Shown one piece after another: positions 1 to 10,956 of a stretch of 32,899 nucleotides of DNA. The translations under genes were made by a program, and so were the position numbers. How positions within the stretch are numbered: the stretch's first letter is position 1; each line of letters opens with the position of its first letter. The notes beneath the pieces are model-generated. The model was given only the letters and a program-made list of their open reading frames with translations, had not been told where the DNA came from and made no database searches. Source of the stretch: Psilocybe azurescens. Its lineage: Eukaryota; Basidiomycota; Agaricomycetes; Agaricales; Agrocybaceae. The stretch covers positions 1 to 32,899 of the forward strand of contig JAJIRX010000914.1 in NCBI GenBank assembly GCA_023853785.1, read 5' to 3'.

Positions 1-69
1 TCGGCATACGTCTATATTTATAATCTTGCACGAGAACTTTGCCCGGTCATGTGTATCTGCAAATATAAG

Positions 70-77
70 TATAAAAT
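70..77 (+). promoter_or_regulatory. TATA-like box of GST copy A
   Basis: TATAAAAT lies 49 bp before the ATG at 126, a plausible spacing for a fungal core promoter. It is a motif match only; no initiator or other element was identified. Confidence 0.35.
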
Positions 78-125
78 AACCCGCCCGAGTCCTTCACACC
101 AGCACTTACCTTTACACTGCGGACC

Positions 126-1020
126 ATGCAGCCCCAGCAGCCCCAGCCCAAATACACAGTCATCGGAACGCCCTTCTCAACTTTCACCCGCACCATCACG
201 CTCGCGCTGCACTACAAGTCCGTCCCGCACACCCAAGTCCCTGTCTTCCCGCACTCGCCCGGCGCGGACGCCGCACCCCTTTGGCATTATCCCCACTCTC
301 CTCATCCAGAATCAGAATCACCCGGCGAAAGCGACGCTAACCATGAGAACACGATAAAACTGCGCGAGACACAGGCCATCATCCGGTACATCGACCGCAT
401 CGCGCCCGAGCCCACCCTGCATTTCCACCCAGCACAACCTGGGGATGTGGATGGGGATGATTGAGAGAAGATGTGGGAGTATGTGAGCTTCGTGGCGTCG
501 TATGGTGTGTCTTTTCTTGTCTCCCTTCGAGCCACTTTTCGTCGGTCTCATTTCTTGCCCTCTTTCTCTTTCCATGCCATGCCCCACCCATCCACCCATC
601 CACCCACACAACAGGCTTCCCAACAATCGAACACGGCCTCGTCAAACCGCGCCTCAAACACCTCGCCTCAAACACCTCGCCTCGGGCCTCTCCGCCATCA
701 CACCGCTCCTCACCCCGAACCTCCCCGCGCTCGCCAACTTCCTCGACATCACTGCGCAGTGCCTCCTCCCCAATCCCAACCACCCCTTCCTATTCGCCCC
801 GCACCCGACGTACGCCGACCTCCACCTCTTCCCCATCCTCGCCGACCTGCGCCCCACGCCCGAGGCCTGCGCCTCCTCGCGCACCCGCTCGGCCCGAGAT
901 TGGCGCGCTGGATGGGAGAGTATGGATGCGCTGGAGTGTGTGCGAAGGACGAGGGAGGGGACGGTGAGTGCGGGGGTCGGGCTGGAGGTTGGTGGTGGTG
1001 GTGTGCCAGGTGACGCATGA
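126..1020 (+). pseudogene. GST-like gene, copy A (frameshifted)
   Basis: Resembles the fungal glutathione S-transferase-like family: a thioredoxin-fold N-terminal half and a helical C-terminal half. The start at 126 opens with MQPQQPQPKYTVIGTPFS. Exon 1 (126-504) carries RETQAIIRYIDRIAPEPTL, the family's glutathione-site E(S/T)xAIxRYI region, and MWEYVSFVASYG. A 110-bp intron (505-614) follows, then an exon starting FPTIEHGLVKPRLKHLAS and ending near WMESMDALECVRRTREG. The frame breaks around 260-285 (a base lost before HPFGIIPTLL) and again before HENTIKL. Exon 2 holds a 14-bp tandem duplication (CTCAAACACCTCGC) that also shifts frame, and one extra G near 957 removes the stop seen in copy B. 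It is the fullest of five copies. Whether it is a real pseudogene or a gene with sequence errors is open; the family call is fairly sure. Confidence 0.7.
505..614 (+). other. Intron of GST copy A
   Basis: TATG|GTGTGT...ACAACAG|GCTTCC restores Tyr-Gly-Phe-Pro across the junction. The same donor and acceptor occur in copy B (8899-9007), which supports the model. The body is T/C-rich. Confidence 0.6.
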
Positions 1021-2244
1021 GGTATGGACTCTGGAAGGATGCTCGTGGCCCCAAAAGTAATCACGGGCAATAAAACTCCTAATATCTCTGAACATGACCA
1101 CAATAAAATCAGGGTCTCTTAGCTAGATCTGGCAGTGCTTTTGAACAGTGATATTAATCTCCTGAAAAGGGTCCTTCCGTTTATGGTAGATTTTCGAATC
1201 GATGAGAAACCTATCTCAACGAGGAGATGTCTATCAAGGCTGAAAATTTATCACAATATAAACAATACGTAGACATACAATCATTTCATTCTACTACATA
1301 AACCTAAGCTCTGAAGTCCTTTGATCTCTGACAATTACTAAATTAAATTGGATTTAAATATGACATATTTACTGAAGTCCAATGAGAGCGTCCCAAGGAC
1401 CCCTGGCGTAAAGAAGGACACATGAAATATTCTCGAACTGCTATAAACTGGAAACTACGACGAAAACTGAGAGCGTCTTTCTTTCGCACCAGGAAAGCTC
1501 AAACAAAACATCTGTAGTTTACGCTATCCAACACAAATACATCTTAAGTTAGGCTACGTCAGAAGCAATCATTGGACAATGTTTTCATTTTCTTGATTTA
1601 TTTCAAGCGATTGGCAAACCATTATCTCAGAATGTTTGGACGCATTATGAAACTGGAAGATGATTATTTTCATCTCACCAAGTTTTGTAAGCTGAGGTAT
1701 CATTGAATGAAGGTTGCAAGCCGTGAGAACCGTGATTACTTTCTGTGCCCACAAGTATGCATCGTGTACGTGTATTGGCCCTTATTGCAAGATTCTGTAT
1801 TCAACCCATATCGATGTCCATATCGATCCTTCACAAAAGTTACAAAACCCGCAGCCTCCTCATTGACGGAGAATTTTCAACGGCACCTTCGTCTCTCAAG
1901 CGCTCACTGGCGTATCCAAGTCGCAAAATATCACTGTGATTCTGAGTCGAATCCAAGACCCGAAGTACATATGCAAATGCAGATAACTCTATCTGTGGCT
2001 ATACGTCCTACGTTTGTACCTACATACATACGTACTTCCCACCACGTCCCAATCCCAATCTCCGCTCTAGGGCACCTCTGAGATCTGAGGCTCTGATCTG
2101 TACAAGCGCCTATAATCTCTTGATCACCATACTAATATGGCAGACTGCAAAAATTAAACCGATCAAGTCTTATAAGTTCATCAGCCGCCTCAGCCGCCGA
2201 TATGCTAATTTGTATTTTTCCGACACGCCATTTACATATGTAAA
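1021..2244. other. Gene-poor spacer
   Basis: AT-rich sequence between GST A and the 3' flank of P1. The open frames near 1707-2081 show no recognisable domain, no splice-supported extension and no similarity to other parts of the window. I see no gene here. Confidence 0.4.
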
Positions 2245-2396
2245 ACTGGCGTACACATTTCTCCTTCAATGTGACCGGGTCCATGAAGCGGGTGTCGTCA
2301 ATCAGAACAGTTTCAGAAAGAAACGAAACAGGCAAAAATCATTTACTACATACTTGTACATCAACATAGAGATTCTCAATAACAATTGCTGTACGA
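2245..2396 (-). repeat. 3' flank of P1, duplicated behind P3
   Basis: Read on the minus strand, the sequence after the P1 stop (AATCTCTATG, GATGTACAAGTATGTAGTA, then TGTTTCGTTTCTTTCTGAAA and TTCATGG.CCCGGTC.CATTGA) matches 20719-20914 behind P3, apart from an extra stretch in the P3 flank. The first part also matches behind P2 (14351 onward). The frame PVSFLSET...FM.PV.L.EK is open in both flanks, so a small coding remnant is possible, but I do not recognise it. Confidence 0.6.
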
Positions 2397-5300
2397 CTAC
2401 TCTTGCTTGACTATTCGGACTACAATTGTATTCCAGAATTGTCGACGAATTGAGGGATTAAAGGGCTTCGCCCCTCCGCCTCTGAGCCGTAATGTTTCTG
2501 ATGTACTATTCATAATGGCGTCGTGAAGGTCAGATGAATCAGACGGGAATTTTGAGAAGTTATGCAGCTGGCCATCGATATGCAAGGGTGAAGCTTGCTC
2601 GATAAAGGATAAGTCAACAAAAAGTCAGATATAAAAATTTTGAGGTAAGAAACACTTGTTTCGATCCCAGGAGGAAGGACGGTAAGCTGTTCACCGCTGG
2701 AGACATTGCTGAACTTAAGATGTCCTCCAGCTGGAAGGCATGCTCAGTGCGAGTACCCGGTTTGAACATTCACAAACGCTGGTTTGTAGAGGATATCTGA
2801 CCCATGCGTCAAGATGTAATCAGTACCCGTAAACATATGTAGGTGATGTTCGCCTCACCAATACCCAGGTCAAGAATGTCGAAGGCAAATACCCACACAA
2901 ATAACTCGTGCTCAGAGCTATTTGTTAATTTGAAACCCAACTTCAAGCTGGATTCAACAGTATTTGCAACGTCAGAGATCCATATGGTGCGATAATGATT
3001 CAAGTTGTCGCCAACAGGCGAAGAGGCGGAGGTGTAGCGTCCATCGACGCTGCCGAGACGCCATGCCTCCAAGGTAATATCACGCACGTTCATTTCGTTC
3101 TTCAAACTGGGAGACTGCCATAAATGCCAAAGGAAATGTGAAGCATGCTCGAGAATACGGCCAATGACGCTGACATCCGACGTTGCTACCGTGAGGAGGC
3201 GTGTCAATTCATCGCTCACTTATTTCAAAGACAGTGTTGCCATTTCGCACTAGCACGAGGACCTGATGCGGGTTATCCCTCCCTACGAAGCGGAGTGTGT
3301 CGGAATCCTGTCCTACGAGTCGCTTGACGACATCATGAGATAAAGGTGAGTCATCAATGGCTATGGAAATACAGAGCTTGTGTTCCTGACCGCGATGTTC
3401 TCGGATATCTTGCAGAGCCTTAAAGAGTCTTGTATTTCTGATTCGTCCATCCACGTCTGATTCTGTCGGTGTGACATCACAAAGAGCAGTGGGTTTCTCC
3501 ATACTGAATAAGAAGCGATCATAATGTTTCCCTTGACATAAAGGATGTTGACTATAAACAATATCAGCCAACTTCGTTCTCAAAGCGTGAGTGCATACAA
3601 CAGACCCAGGTAGCTTTAAGCGTTGAATAATATCCCGATAAGTGCAGGTATATGTGCCGCTTGCGAGTTTTACCTCACGAAGAACGCGCATCAGATCTGA
3701 GGTAAATACCCCGTGACCTGATAATTCCCTTGATTCTTCGAATTGTTGACATGAAGCTAGGAGGACATGTGAGCAAAATTGGCGCTGGCGTAGCTATCTC
3801 CTTTGAATCCCCTGCATGAGAGCAGTCTAGAATCAGGGTCTGCGGAAGTGGGAACTAGTTAGTAAAGCATATCAGAAATGGTGCGAGCCAACAAACAATA
3901 TTGTTTCCCTTCACGGTGGCGACATGCGCAAGTAAATCATTGATAACGCTGGCCGAGATGGATCGGCCACCAACAAACCAATCATATGGTATAATAAATC
4001 CGGTATTTGAATCGTGCGGGATGTAATGACCGGAATGGCCAGCAAAGAAGATGATGATTGGATCATTGAACTTTATCTCCTCGTTGTCTGCTAGCGACGA
4101 AATGTGTTGAATAATTGTTGCATGGGTGGCCCTTTCGTCGAGAAGAACGGATAGCCCACTATCCGGTATACCGAAAGAGTCTGCGAGAAATGCTGAGAGG
4201 GAAAGAGCATCCTCAACGCATCCTCCGAGCGAAGGTAAGCGATCATCTTTGTACGTATTAATGCCAATGCAAATAAACGAAATACGCGGCATAGGACCTA
4301 CATCGCAATGTTGAGCAAGCTTGCATTAGTAATCATAGGTACAGATATACTCACCAAAGCAATCGTAGAATTTCCACCATGTACGCGACTCCTTTGGGTA
4401 TAAATTGTCCAAGACAGACCAGAGCGTAGAATCGTAAATGTAGTCACGGTTCCGTGGAATAATCTCAAATGAATCCAATGCGTCTGCCAAGGCGGCCACA
4501 CGAAAATCTGTATCCTGCGGTTTATAACTTCTGTAGAACTCTTCCAAGGCGGTAATTAAAATAGCGCGCGCATCGGGGAATTCGGTGATAGACCGTCTAC
4601 TGATTTCTACGGTATAACTGATATTCAATAGACGTCTTTGGTTTGAGATGATAAAACACCCACCCGATGCAGACACAGCAACGAGGGCATGGAAATGATG
4701 GTCGTCCACTGTCTCCTGTTTTCCATGAGAGTTCTTCAAGGCTCTTAGTGCTTCGTCTGCACGAGAATAGGGATCGCCCTCGACCATTCTTTGCTTTTCC
4801 AGGGACACTTTATCCCAACCAAGACCATTATCCCAAAACTTTGCGGCTGGCTCGTACTTTTCGTCTTCTGACCCCGTGGCAAAGACAGACTCGTGAATAA
4901 GCTGGCCGAGTAAAATTCGACGGGGACTCTGACGGCTAGGGGGCCTGAATATACAAAAGTGTTTGTCAGCTTTGTCGTAGCCTGAACGAACCGACAAAGG
5001 CACTAACCAACGAATAATATCATCTCGGCCTTTATATGATAGTCGCGAAATCGGAAAATACTCGACGACCCTATAAAACATGTTCATAGAAGACATTGGA
5101 GTGAGAGATTTGAAGGGGTGGCGGTGAGGTTCCATTTTTAGCCCTTTTTTATCGCTTCATACGACATCCAGCGCAAAGATGGGCCAAAATGATCAAGCTC
5201 CAGATTTGTAACGTTGCCACCACCTCTGTTGTAATACATGGCTCGTATGAGAAACCACGGGACATGTTTATTGATATTTTACTCACATATCTGAATGAGA

Positions 5301-6547
5301 TCCGGCAAACCATACCTCTTTGACGTCCCCGAGAGGTGCGGTAGTTCCTTCGAGCCGTCTTCAGCATAGAGGGGACCCTCGCCTCCATTTGCATATTCCG
5401 GCAGAAATTTGACTCGCAGCTCGTCGAGGGCTAGTGCGTGCCGAAAGGTACAAACATATCTCATGCCAGTAGTCGTCTCGGGAAGGTTCGGACCTCGGAA
5501 GACCCCAATGGCCGACACTGTGTCCCTAGTAGAGCACCGATTCAACTTCGTACTATTTGAAGAACCGAGACTCACCAAGCACCAACGAAGTGAACTTTCA
5601 CGTTTCGACGTGAAAGTGTTTTTTGAAACGTGCGCACATGTTTTCAGACTCCTCCCTGTCCTGCTTCGTTCCAATGGTTTGGGTATACAAATCATATGCG
5701 CTGTATAGCTATTTCTGAATAGAATTACACAACAGAACAGAATGTATACTCACAACGCTATTTGTTCTTTGTTTCCCTTATGAAGAAGGCCAACCTGTAT
5801 GCTCTAATGTTAGCGACGTTAAAGATAGAATTTATTGGAGCGCTACAAACACCGCACCTTTTCTATCATTCCGGCAATGACGCGAACTTGATAAGCACCA
5901 CGAGAGAACCCTTAACGAAATGACGTTTGAAAAAGAGCAATAGACGCAGATGACATGAGCGTACTCACCGAACAGGAAAATGCGGTCCCCAGGCTTATAG
6001 TTCTCTGAAAGCCACTCGTAGGCACCGTGGACTTTGGCCTTGAAGTTTCTGTGAGAAATGTTAGAACTGACAAGATTGGAACAGGCAAGAATTCACGTTG
6101 CAAATGCTTGGTCTATGCCGTGTCGAATTGATTGTTTCCATGCTTCATAAGAAAGCCAGGACTCGGAGTCTTTGACGTATGTCCCAATCCCGCTGTTGTA
6201 GTACGTCAACTGCTCATCGCCCTTGACGAGACGACTGTACAGCTCTACAACATTGGTGTTCTGGTATTATACCATGTTAATGCTGTACTCGATCAATTGG
6301 AGGCGAGTGATTGAACGTACGTTTTTACCAAATTGATTCGCTGTTCCGTCAATGCAAACGATGAGGTTCCTACCACCGGGGAAGGCATACATTGGCATTC
6401 CTTCCCTGCTGTTGACTTGGTGAGTTGTTCCTCGGCTCCGTCGGTTGGAGTGTTGTCGACGTGAGAAGACATGTCCCGATTATAACCAGGTTCCTCATTG
6501 TGATCCAGCTCCTCCTCAGTAAATACAGAGTCAGTTGAAGCCGACAT
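2397..6547 (-). pseudogene. P1: DUF2235 hydrolase - caspase-like protein, multiply frameshifted
   Basis: Thirteen exons: 6547-6321, 6260-6097, 6048-5969, 5910-5858, 5794-5754, 5700-5576, 5525-5287, 5225-5008, 4944-4664, 4606-4355, 4297-3897, 3839-2859, 2796-2397. Order: short acidic N-terminus; DUF2235 hydrolase with CIDGTANQFG, YYNSGIGTYVK, GFSRGAYQ (nucleophile Ser) and HSDIGGG; linker; caspase-like domain with FFAGHSGHY (His kept) and LILDCSHAG, where the catalytic Cys is Ser; long C-terminal region ending LRLRGGGA and WNTIVV. The start matches P3's ATG context. Apparent breaks: before GRNL (about 6378), an A6 run (about 5619), before GDVKEV, the AAAAAA run near 5149, two single-base losses just after the Cys-motif codons, a 2-bp loss near 3213, and an in-frame TGA (2744-2746). 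Exons and even introns of the hydrolase half are very like P3, so the duplication or conversion is recent. Opposite in orientation to P2-P4. Confidence 0.7.
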
Positions 6548-7039
6548 GCGAGAGATGGTAGAGAGAGGAAAGCAGGTATTGCTTGTCGACGAAGGCTCAC
6601 AAGTAACCTTTCATTGCATTCGGACAAGATTAGTGAATATCACACGGGTGACATGGCGTGGGATTGCGCTTGCATTCTGTTTGATGGCCGCTGGGGCATG
6701 GAATTCGTGGAATACTTGATATAAACATCTTATGCCTCTGGAACGAGCAAGATGTTGTTCTTGATTTTCATACATTAGAAGCTTCATTGCTATATGTTAG
6801 TGGCGAAGTTATCTGGAAAGACTTTGAAGGCCCATATAAGCATATGACGTGAATATTACATCTTGAATAAACTCGCCAAAAGGTGATTAGGGCCTCTATT
6901 AGCCTCAATGCTGACCGGAGTCACACTGATATTTAATTAGTTTAGAAAGCACCACCACTGGAGACAACAGTGCAAATTGTAGGGGTTTAGGTCTCTTCAA
7001 GGCATAAATGACGCAATGAAGTATCACTGGAAAGGATGA
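6548..7039. other. Spacer upstream of P1
   Basis: Holds the presumed promoter side of P1 (read on the minus strand) and AT-rich sequence. No open frame with a recognisable domain, and no convincing core promoter match, was found. Confidence 0.35.
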
Positions 7040-7460
7040 TCAGGTATATGTGCTTCTCTGTGTGCTGCGGGGAGTAAGGGTATGGGTGAGAATGAAGACG
7101 AGATGGATTTCCACTGCCACTGGGGAAGTGGAGACGAAAAAAGAAGAGAAGAGACATACATGACGATATCGATGAGCTTTGTGATATGTCGATGGGCGAG
7201 CGACTTGAGGATCTGGATCTTGCTCTGCAGGTTCTCGAAGAGCTTCGTCGTCAGGTTGTCGCGCTTGACCTGCTTGATGGTGACCGTCTGCCTGGTGTTC
7301 TGCAATTATCACAATGCTATGGAGTAGAGTAAATATCAGAATCCCAGCACCCGCACCTCGTGGTAGCCTTTGTACATGGTGGCAAAGCCGCCCTTGCCAA
7401 TGTCCCCACGATGACATACGGCCGTGCATCATCCTTGAACTCGCCCGCCGTCAACTGCGC
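7040..7460 (-). pseudogene. ATG1: Autophagy kinase ATG1 fragment (N-lobe only)
   Basis: Three exon pieces on the minus strand (about 7460-7357, 7299-7160, 7064-7040) encode GEFKDDARPYVIVG, a glycine-rich loop (DIGKGGFATMYKGYHE after allowing one missing G), NTRQTVTIKQVKRD with the VAIK-type lysine, KLFENLQSKIQILKSLAHRH (helix C), ITKLIDIV, and TEKHIYLII. This order and spacing match the N-lobe of the Ser/Thr kinase Atg1/ULK. The sequence stops being kinase-like right after LII, before the hinge and catalytic loop, and nothing matching the rest of the kinase was found in the window. It is therefore a truncated copy with a full-length parent presumably elsewhere, and cannot be an active kinase. 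The family call is strong; the cause of the copying is unknown. Confidence 0.75.
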
Positions 7461-7469
7461 GGAAGTGTC

Positions 7470-8575
7470 CTAGCTCTCCCCGTCTCACACACGTGATCTC
7501 AGGGTTTCTAGGTACATGTCAGCTAACCTGATTTTTTTGAAGTCTCTCACTCTCACTCAAATCCAGACTCATCCTACGTAACGAGGGCTTCATTTTTTGG
7601 TATATAAACATTATATATTTTTATCTACTATGACAACATACACTATTTTTTAAAATAAGATACACATACATAAAAGAGGGGCTACACAAATTGGAGGGGA
7701 GGCCGTCGTGTTTACTTGCAACATCCTGCGTGAAAGCCCAACTATCAAACATGATAGGTAGGGGTGAACGTGATCGAGGGTGGGCTCGTTGGGGGTAGCG
7801 TGTCCGCACTATTGACAGGGTGGAGATGGCCGCAGAGTCAGCAAGGAGGTGGTGAGAGGGGCACAGCTGGGTGCGTACGGCGTACGTGGGTGGTGGACTG
7901 CGCGAGGGTCAGACAGATGGCATGAAGGTGCTGTTTTAAGGGTGCTTACCAGGGTGACCCCTCGTTCTACCGCTGTAATGGGGCATGCACAGTGGGCACC
8001 GGCGTTATGCGCCCCTGGTGACGCGGAATGGGTGTTAGCTGACATTGGCAGTCTTAGTGCCGGCGCTGGCCAAGAAGAGGGTATGTGGCCATTGTGTCGC
8101 GTCGGCGTGTCGTCCTTCGCTATTGTCAATGGAGGTGTGTGTGGTTGTCCAGGTGCGTGGGCTGCATCGCATTAGTGAAAAGGGAGAATGATAGGAGCGG
8201 GTTGGGGCTTACCAAGGTGATCACCTTGCCGTGTCGTGAGGCAGCATGGACGAGGGGCATGGGCAGTCAGCGCCACTGGACAGGCAATGTTAATGAGTGG
8301 TCAAAGATGTTGTGTTGTCGTGCTGGGCTTGTCGTTGTTGGTGGTGAGGTGGTCCTGGTTAGAAAGAGAAATCAATAAATGCTCGAATCACTTACATCAC
8401 GTGAAAATAATTTGTAAGAATTTCCCTTTATGGAAATGTGAGACGGAGGAGAGCTGGGCCAGTTTCCGCGCGGGAGCCTGTCGCTTGAAAGTCTGTACTG
8501 CATTGGTCATCTTCTCGTCCAGATGAGATTGGGTGTATCATCGATAGTGTAGTGTAGTGGAGGGATAGAGTTCAG
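7470..8575. other. Spacer, GC-rich in its right half
   Basis: From about 7800 the composition turns GC-rich and open frames occur on both strands, but none shows a domain. On the minus strand two similar stretches, TCACCTTGGTAAGC (near 8218) and TCACCCTGGTAAGC (near 7956), could be a repeated exon end plus splice donor, hinting at a decayed repeat or gene. No product can be named. GST copy B begins abruptly at its right edge. Confidence 0.3.
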
Positions 8576-9372
8576 CACCATCACGCTCGCGCTGCACTAC
8601 AAGTCCATCCCGCACACCCAGGTGCCTGTCTTCCCGCACCCGCCCGGCGCGGACGCCGCGCACCCCTTGGCATCATCCCCACCCTCCTCATCCAGAACCA
8701 CAGCGACGCAGAGGACGGGGCCGCGCACGCCGAGAATGAGCATACGATAAAACTCAGCGAGACACAAGCTATCATCCGGTACATCGACCGCATCGCGCCC
8801 GAGCCCACCTTACATTTCCACCCCACACAAAATGAACCTGCGGATGCGGCGATGATTGAGGAGAAGATGTGGGAATGTAAGCTTCGTGTCGTCGTATGGT
8901 GTGTCTTATCTTGTCTTCCTTCGAGCCAGTTTTTGTCGGCCTCATTTCTTGCCCTCTTTCCTCCCCTCCCACCTATCCACCTATCCACCCATCCTCGCAC
9001 ACAACAGGCTTCCCAACAATCGAACACGGCCTCGTCAAACCGCGCCTCAAACACCTCGCCTCCGGGCTCTCCCCAGCCGCCATCACGCCGCTCCTCACCC
9101 CTTCCCTCCCCGCGCTCGCCAACTTCCTGGACATCACCGCGCAGTGCCTCCCGTCTTCCCCTCCGTCTTCCTCTTCCCACCCCTTCCCTCCCTTCCTATT
9201 TGCCCCGCACCCGACGTACGCCTACCTCGACCTCTTCCCCATCCTCGCCGACCTCCGCCCCACGCCCGAGTGGGCTACCCTCCTCGCGCACCCGCTCGGC
9301 CCGAGACTAGAGAGGTGGATGGAGAGTATGGACGCGCTGGAGTGTGTGCGGTGGACAAGGGAGGGACGGTGA
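8576..9372 (+). pseudogene. GST-like gene, copy B (5'-truncated)
   Basis: Begins abruptly at ACCATCACGCTCGCGCTGC, which in copy A lies about 65 bp into the coding sequence, so the start codon and first ~21 residues are missing. Exon 1 (to 8898) reads TITLALHYKS, then NEHTIKLSETQAIIRYIDR and EPTLHFHP. Exon 2 (9008-9372) is open to a TGA in a normal place: FPTIEHGLVKPRLKHLASG, PTYAYLDLFPILADLRPTPE, then WMESMDALECVRWTREGR. A lost T in CCCTTGGC (near 8667) and a 2-bp loss at GAATGTAAGC (near 8876) break frame. Exon 2 is the best-preserved GST C-terminal half in the window and is useful as a reference. It is most simply a truncated duplicate of copy A. Without its promoter and start it is unlikely to be expressed as a GST. 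Confidence 0.7.
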
Positions 9373-9610
9373 GTGCGGGGGTGGGGCTGGAGGTCGCGGG
9401 AGGGGCAAGGCGGGGGAGGCGGGGCAGGGGCAGGGAGGGGTGTAAGCGATGTATATCGCACAATCTATCTGTTTGTAGGATGTAGGATGTAGGATGGGCA
9501 TGGTGCAATAAGCCTATACACGAAACGCGCGCGGCGATCCATGCTACAGTATACGATACGATACTGTACACGATTTATCTAGGGCATCGCATACTTACGA
9601 ACATTAAAAT

Positions 9611-10148
9611 TTCATCGCGTCGAATGCGTTGTAGGTGAACGGCGAACGTATGAACCTGCAAGTTCAAAGGAGGTTTCTCATCCGCCGCACGCCACGCCAC
9701 GCACGCGTATTAGTGCAGCGTGCTCAGGCGGACGCTGAGAACACCTTGCCAGAAATTTCAATTTTGCCTCATATTCCGACCGCAGTTGGAATCAACAGTC
9801 TAAGATCTTGACCAGAACAGAACAGAACAGAGCCACCCCTAAATTATACTATCCACGCGACGCGACGCGACGGCCCGCGTGCGCTGCGAGCGACAAATTC
9901 TATGCATATTTCCAAATTCCAAAATTCCAAATTCCGACAAAAACTAACTGTAACTGTACCATCACCGCCGACATCTGATACAACTGAGTACTTGGATTCA
10001 GATTCAGAATTTCTGTGCTCGGCGCTCGCACTCGCCCTGAATCATAATATTAATTGATGTGGACGTGGCTCCATAAGAACCTCCTCCTAAAGCAAAAGTA
10101 GTCATGCATATCTCACTGTAAGAAAGACACAGCCACCACCGCAACAGC
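9611..10148 (+). repeat. GST upstream repeat, copy C
   Basis: Shares ordered blocks with 14783-15239 and, in part, 21335-21599: CGCGTCGAATG, TTCAAAGGAGGTTTCTCAT, TTGCCAGAAATTT, CAGAACAGAGCCACCCC, CATAAGAACCTCCTCC and CATATCTCACT, each at similar distance before a GST start. These are most simply duplicated GST 5' flanks. Local short tandem repeats, GAACA near 9823 and GCGAC near 9855, add length differences. Confidence 0.6.
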
Positions 10149-10646
10149 ATGACCCAGACCAAATACAATATACAGTTAGCGGGCCCTTGAACCTTCACCG
10201 TACCGCACCGTCACGCGCGTGAGTCGCATTCCACTACATGGTACAAACCCGTCCCGCGCAGCGCCACACCTATCCACCCAACGCTGATGCTGCTGCCGCC
10301 CGTCCCATCCTTTCGCGTTCGCATTCGCGTACATACCCTACCCACTCTTTCTTTTCCACCAGCAAAAGCAAAGCAACCCGCAGGGGAACGATATAGTCGA
10401 GAGCCGAGAATCGAGGCATCCCTTGTTATGAGTTTATTGTCATTTATTATCCAAGTTGTCATCCCAGTCTTCTTCAAGTTTACAACTCTGCCGGCGTGCA
10501 GATTGCCTGTGGACGATGACCTGCCTGCACTCGTCAGTCATGACGCCGTGGGGCATTCCTGGAATGCTCGTCGCGCCGCCATGCGGTATAGCGTTGCGGG
10601 CAAGGTGCGTTATGGTTATGATTCCCAACTACCAAAGGCTAAATAA
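10149..10646 (+). pseudogene. GST copy C remnant plus conserved 73-bp segment
   Basis: ATG at 10149 (ATGACCCAGACC) aligns with the GST D start at 15240 and less closely with GST A. After it come decayed pieces of the GST N-terminal half: CGCGTGAGTCGCATTCCACT parallels copy D, and CGTCCCGC is kept. No long GST frame survives and the C-terminal half is absent. The 3' part (10561-10633) is a separate 73-bp segment shared with copy D at 15528-15600. Calling this a GST remnant rests on collinearity with copies D and A, not on an intact protein. Confidence 0.5.
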
Positions 10647-10956
10647 AGCGCTAATAGCTATAAATACAGACCTGTTGTAACAAGTTGTAGGTATAGAACC
10701 CAAGTGAACAACGAACACCTATACCTGTCTATTTGTGCTCAGCCACCCCATAAAATCCGTAGGCAATTCGGACAATCCATGTATAATACGCGTGTCCTGT
10801 TGGCCTGTCCTATGTAATCGAAACTCCAAAATTCCGACATCAACACAGGCAGACACAGCTAATAAGTAACAGGTGTTGATTCTATTTATACAATGCACTG
10901 CTCTCACCCTAGTACGTTTGTAACCCTTTGCCAACGTATCTTGTTATCCTTCCGCC

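Noticed and set aside
461..1013. Long Pro/Ser/Arg-rich open frames over the GST copies (also 8581-9485, both strands)
   Set aside because: They are by-products of GC-rich codons in the GST exons, have low-complexity composition and run through the intron.
5619..5630. Programmed -1 ribosomal frameshift at the A6-C run in P1
   Set aside because: The run is not in the X-XXY-YYZ register for the incoming frame, and P3 and P4 lack the same site at this place.
7809..8175. Open frames on both strands in the GC-rich spacer
   Set aside because: No domain, low-complexity composition; the donor-like GGTAAGC repeats alone do not make a gene.
10600..10625. tRNA-like B-box in GGTTATGATTCCC
   Set aside because: It does not match GGTTCRANNCC well and no A-box or cloverleaf can be drawn around it.
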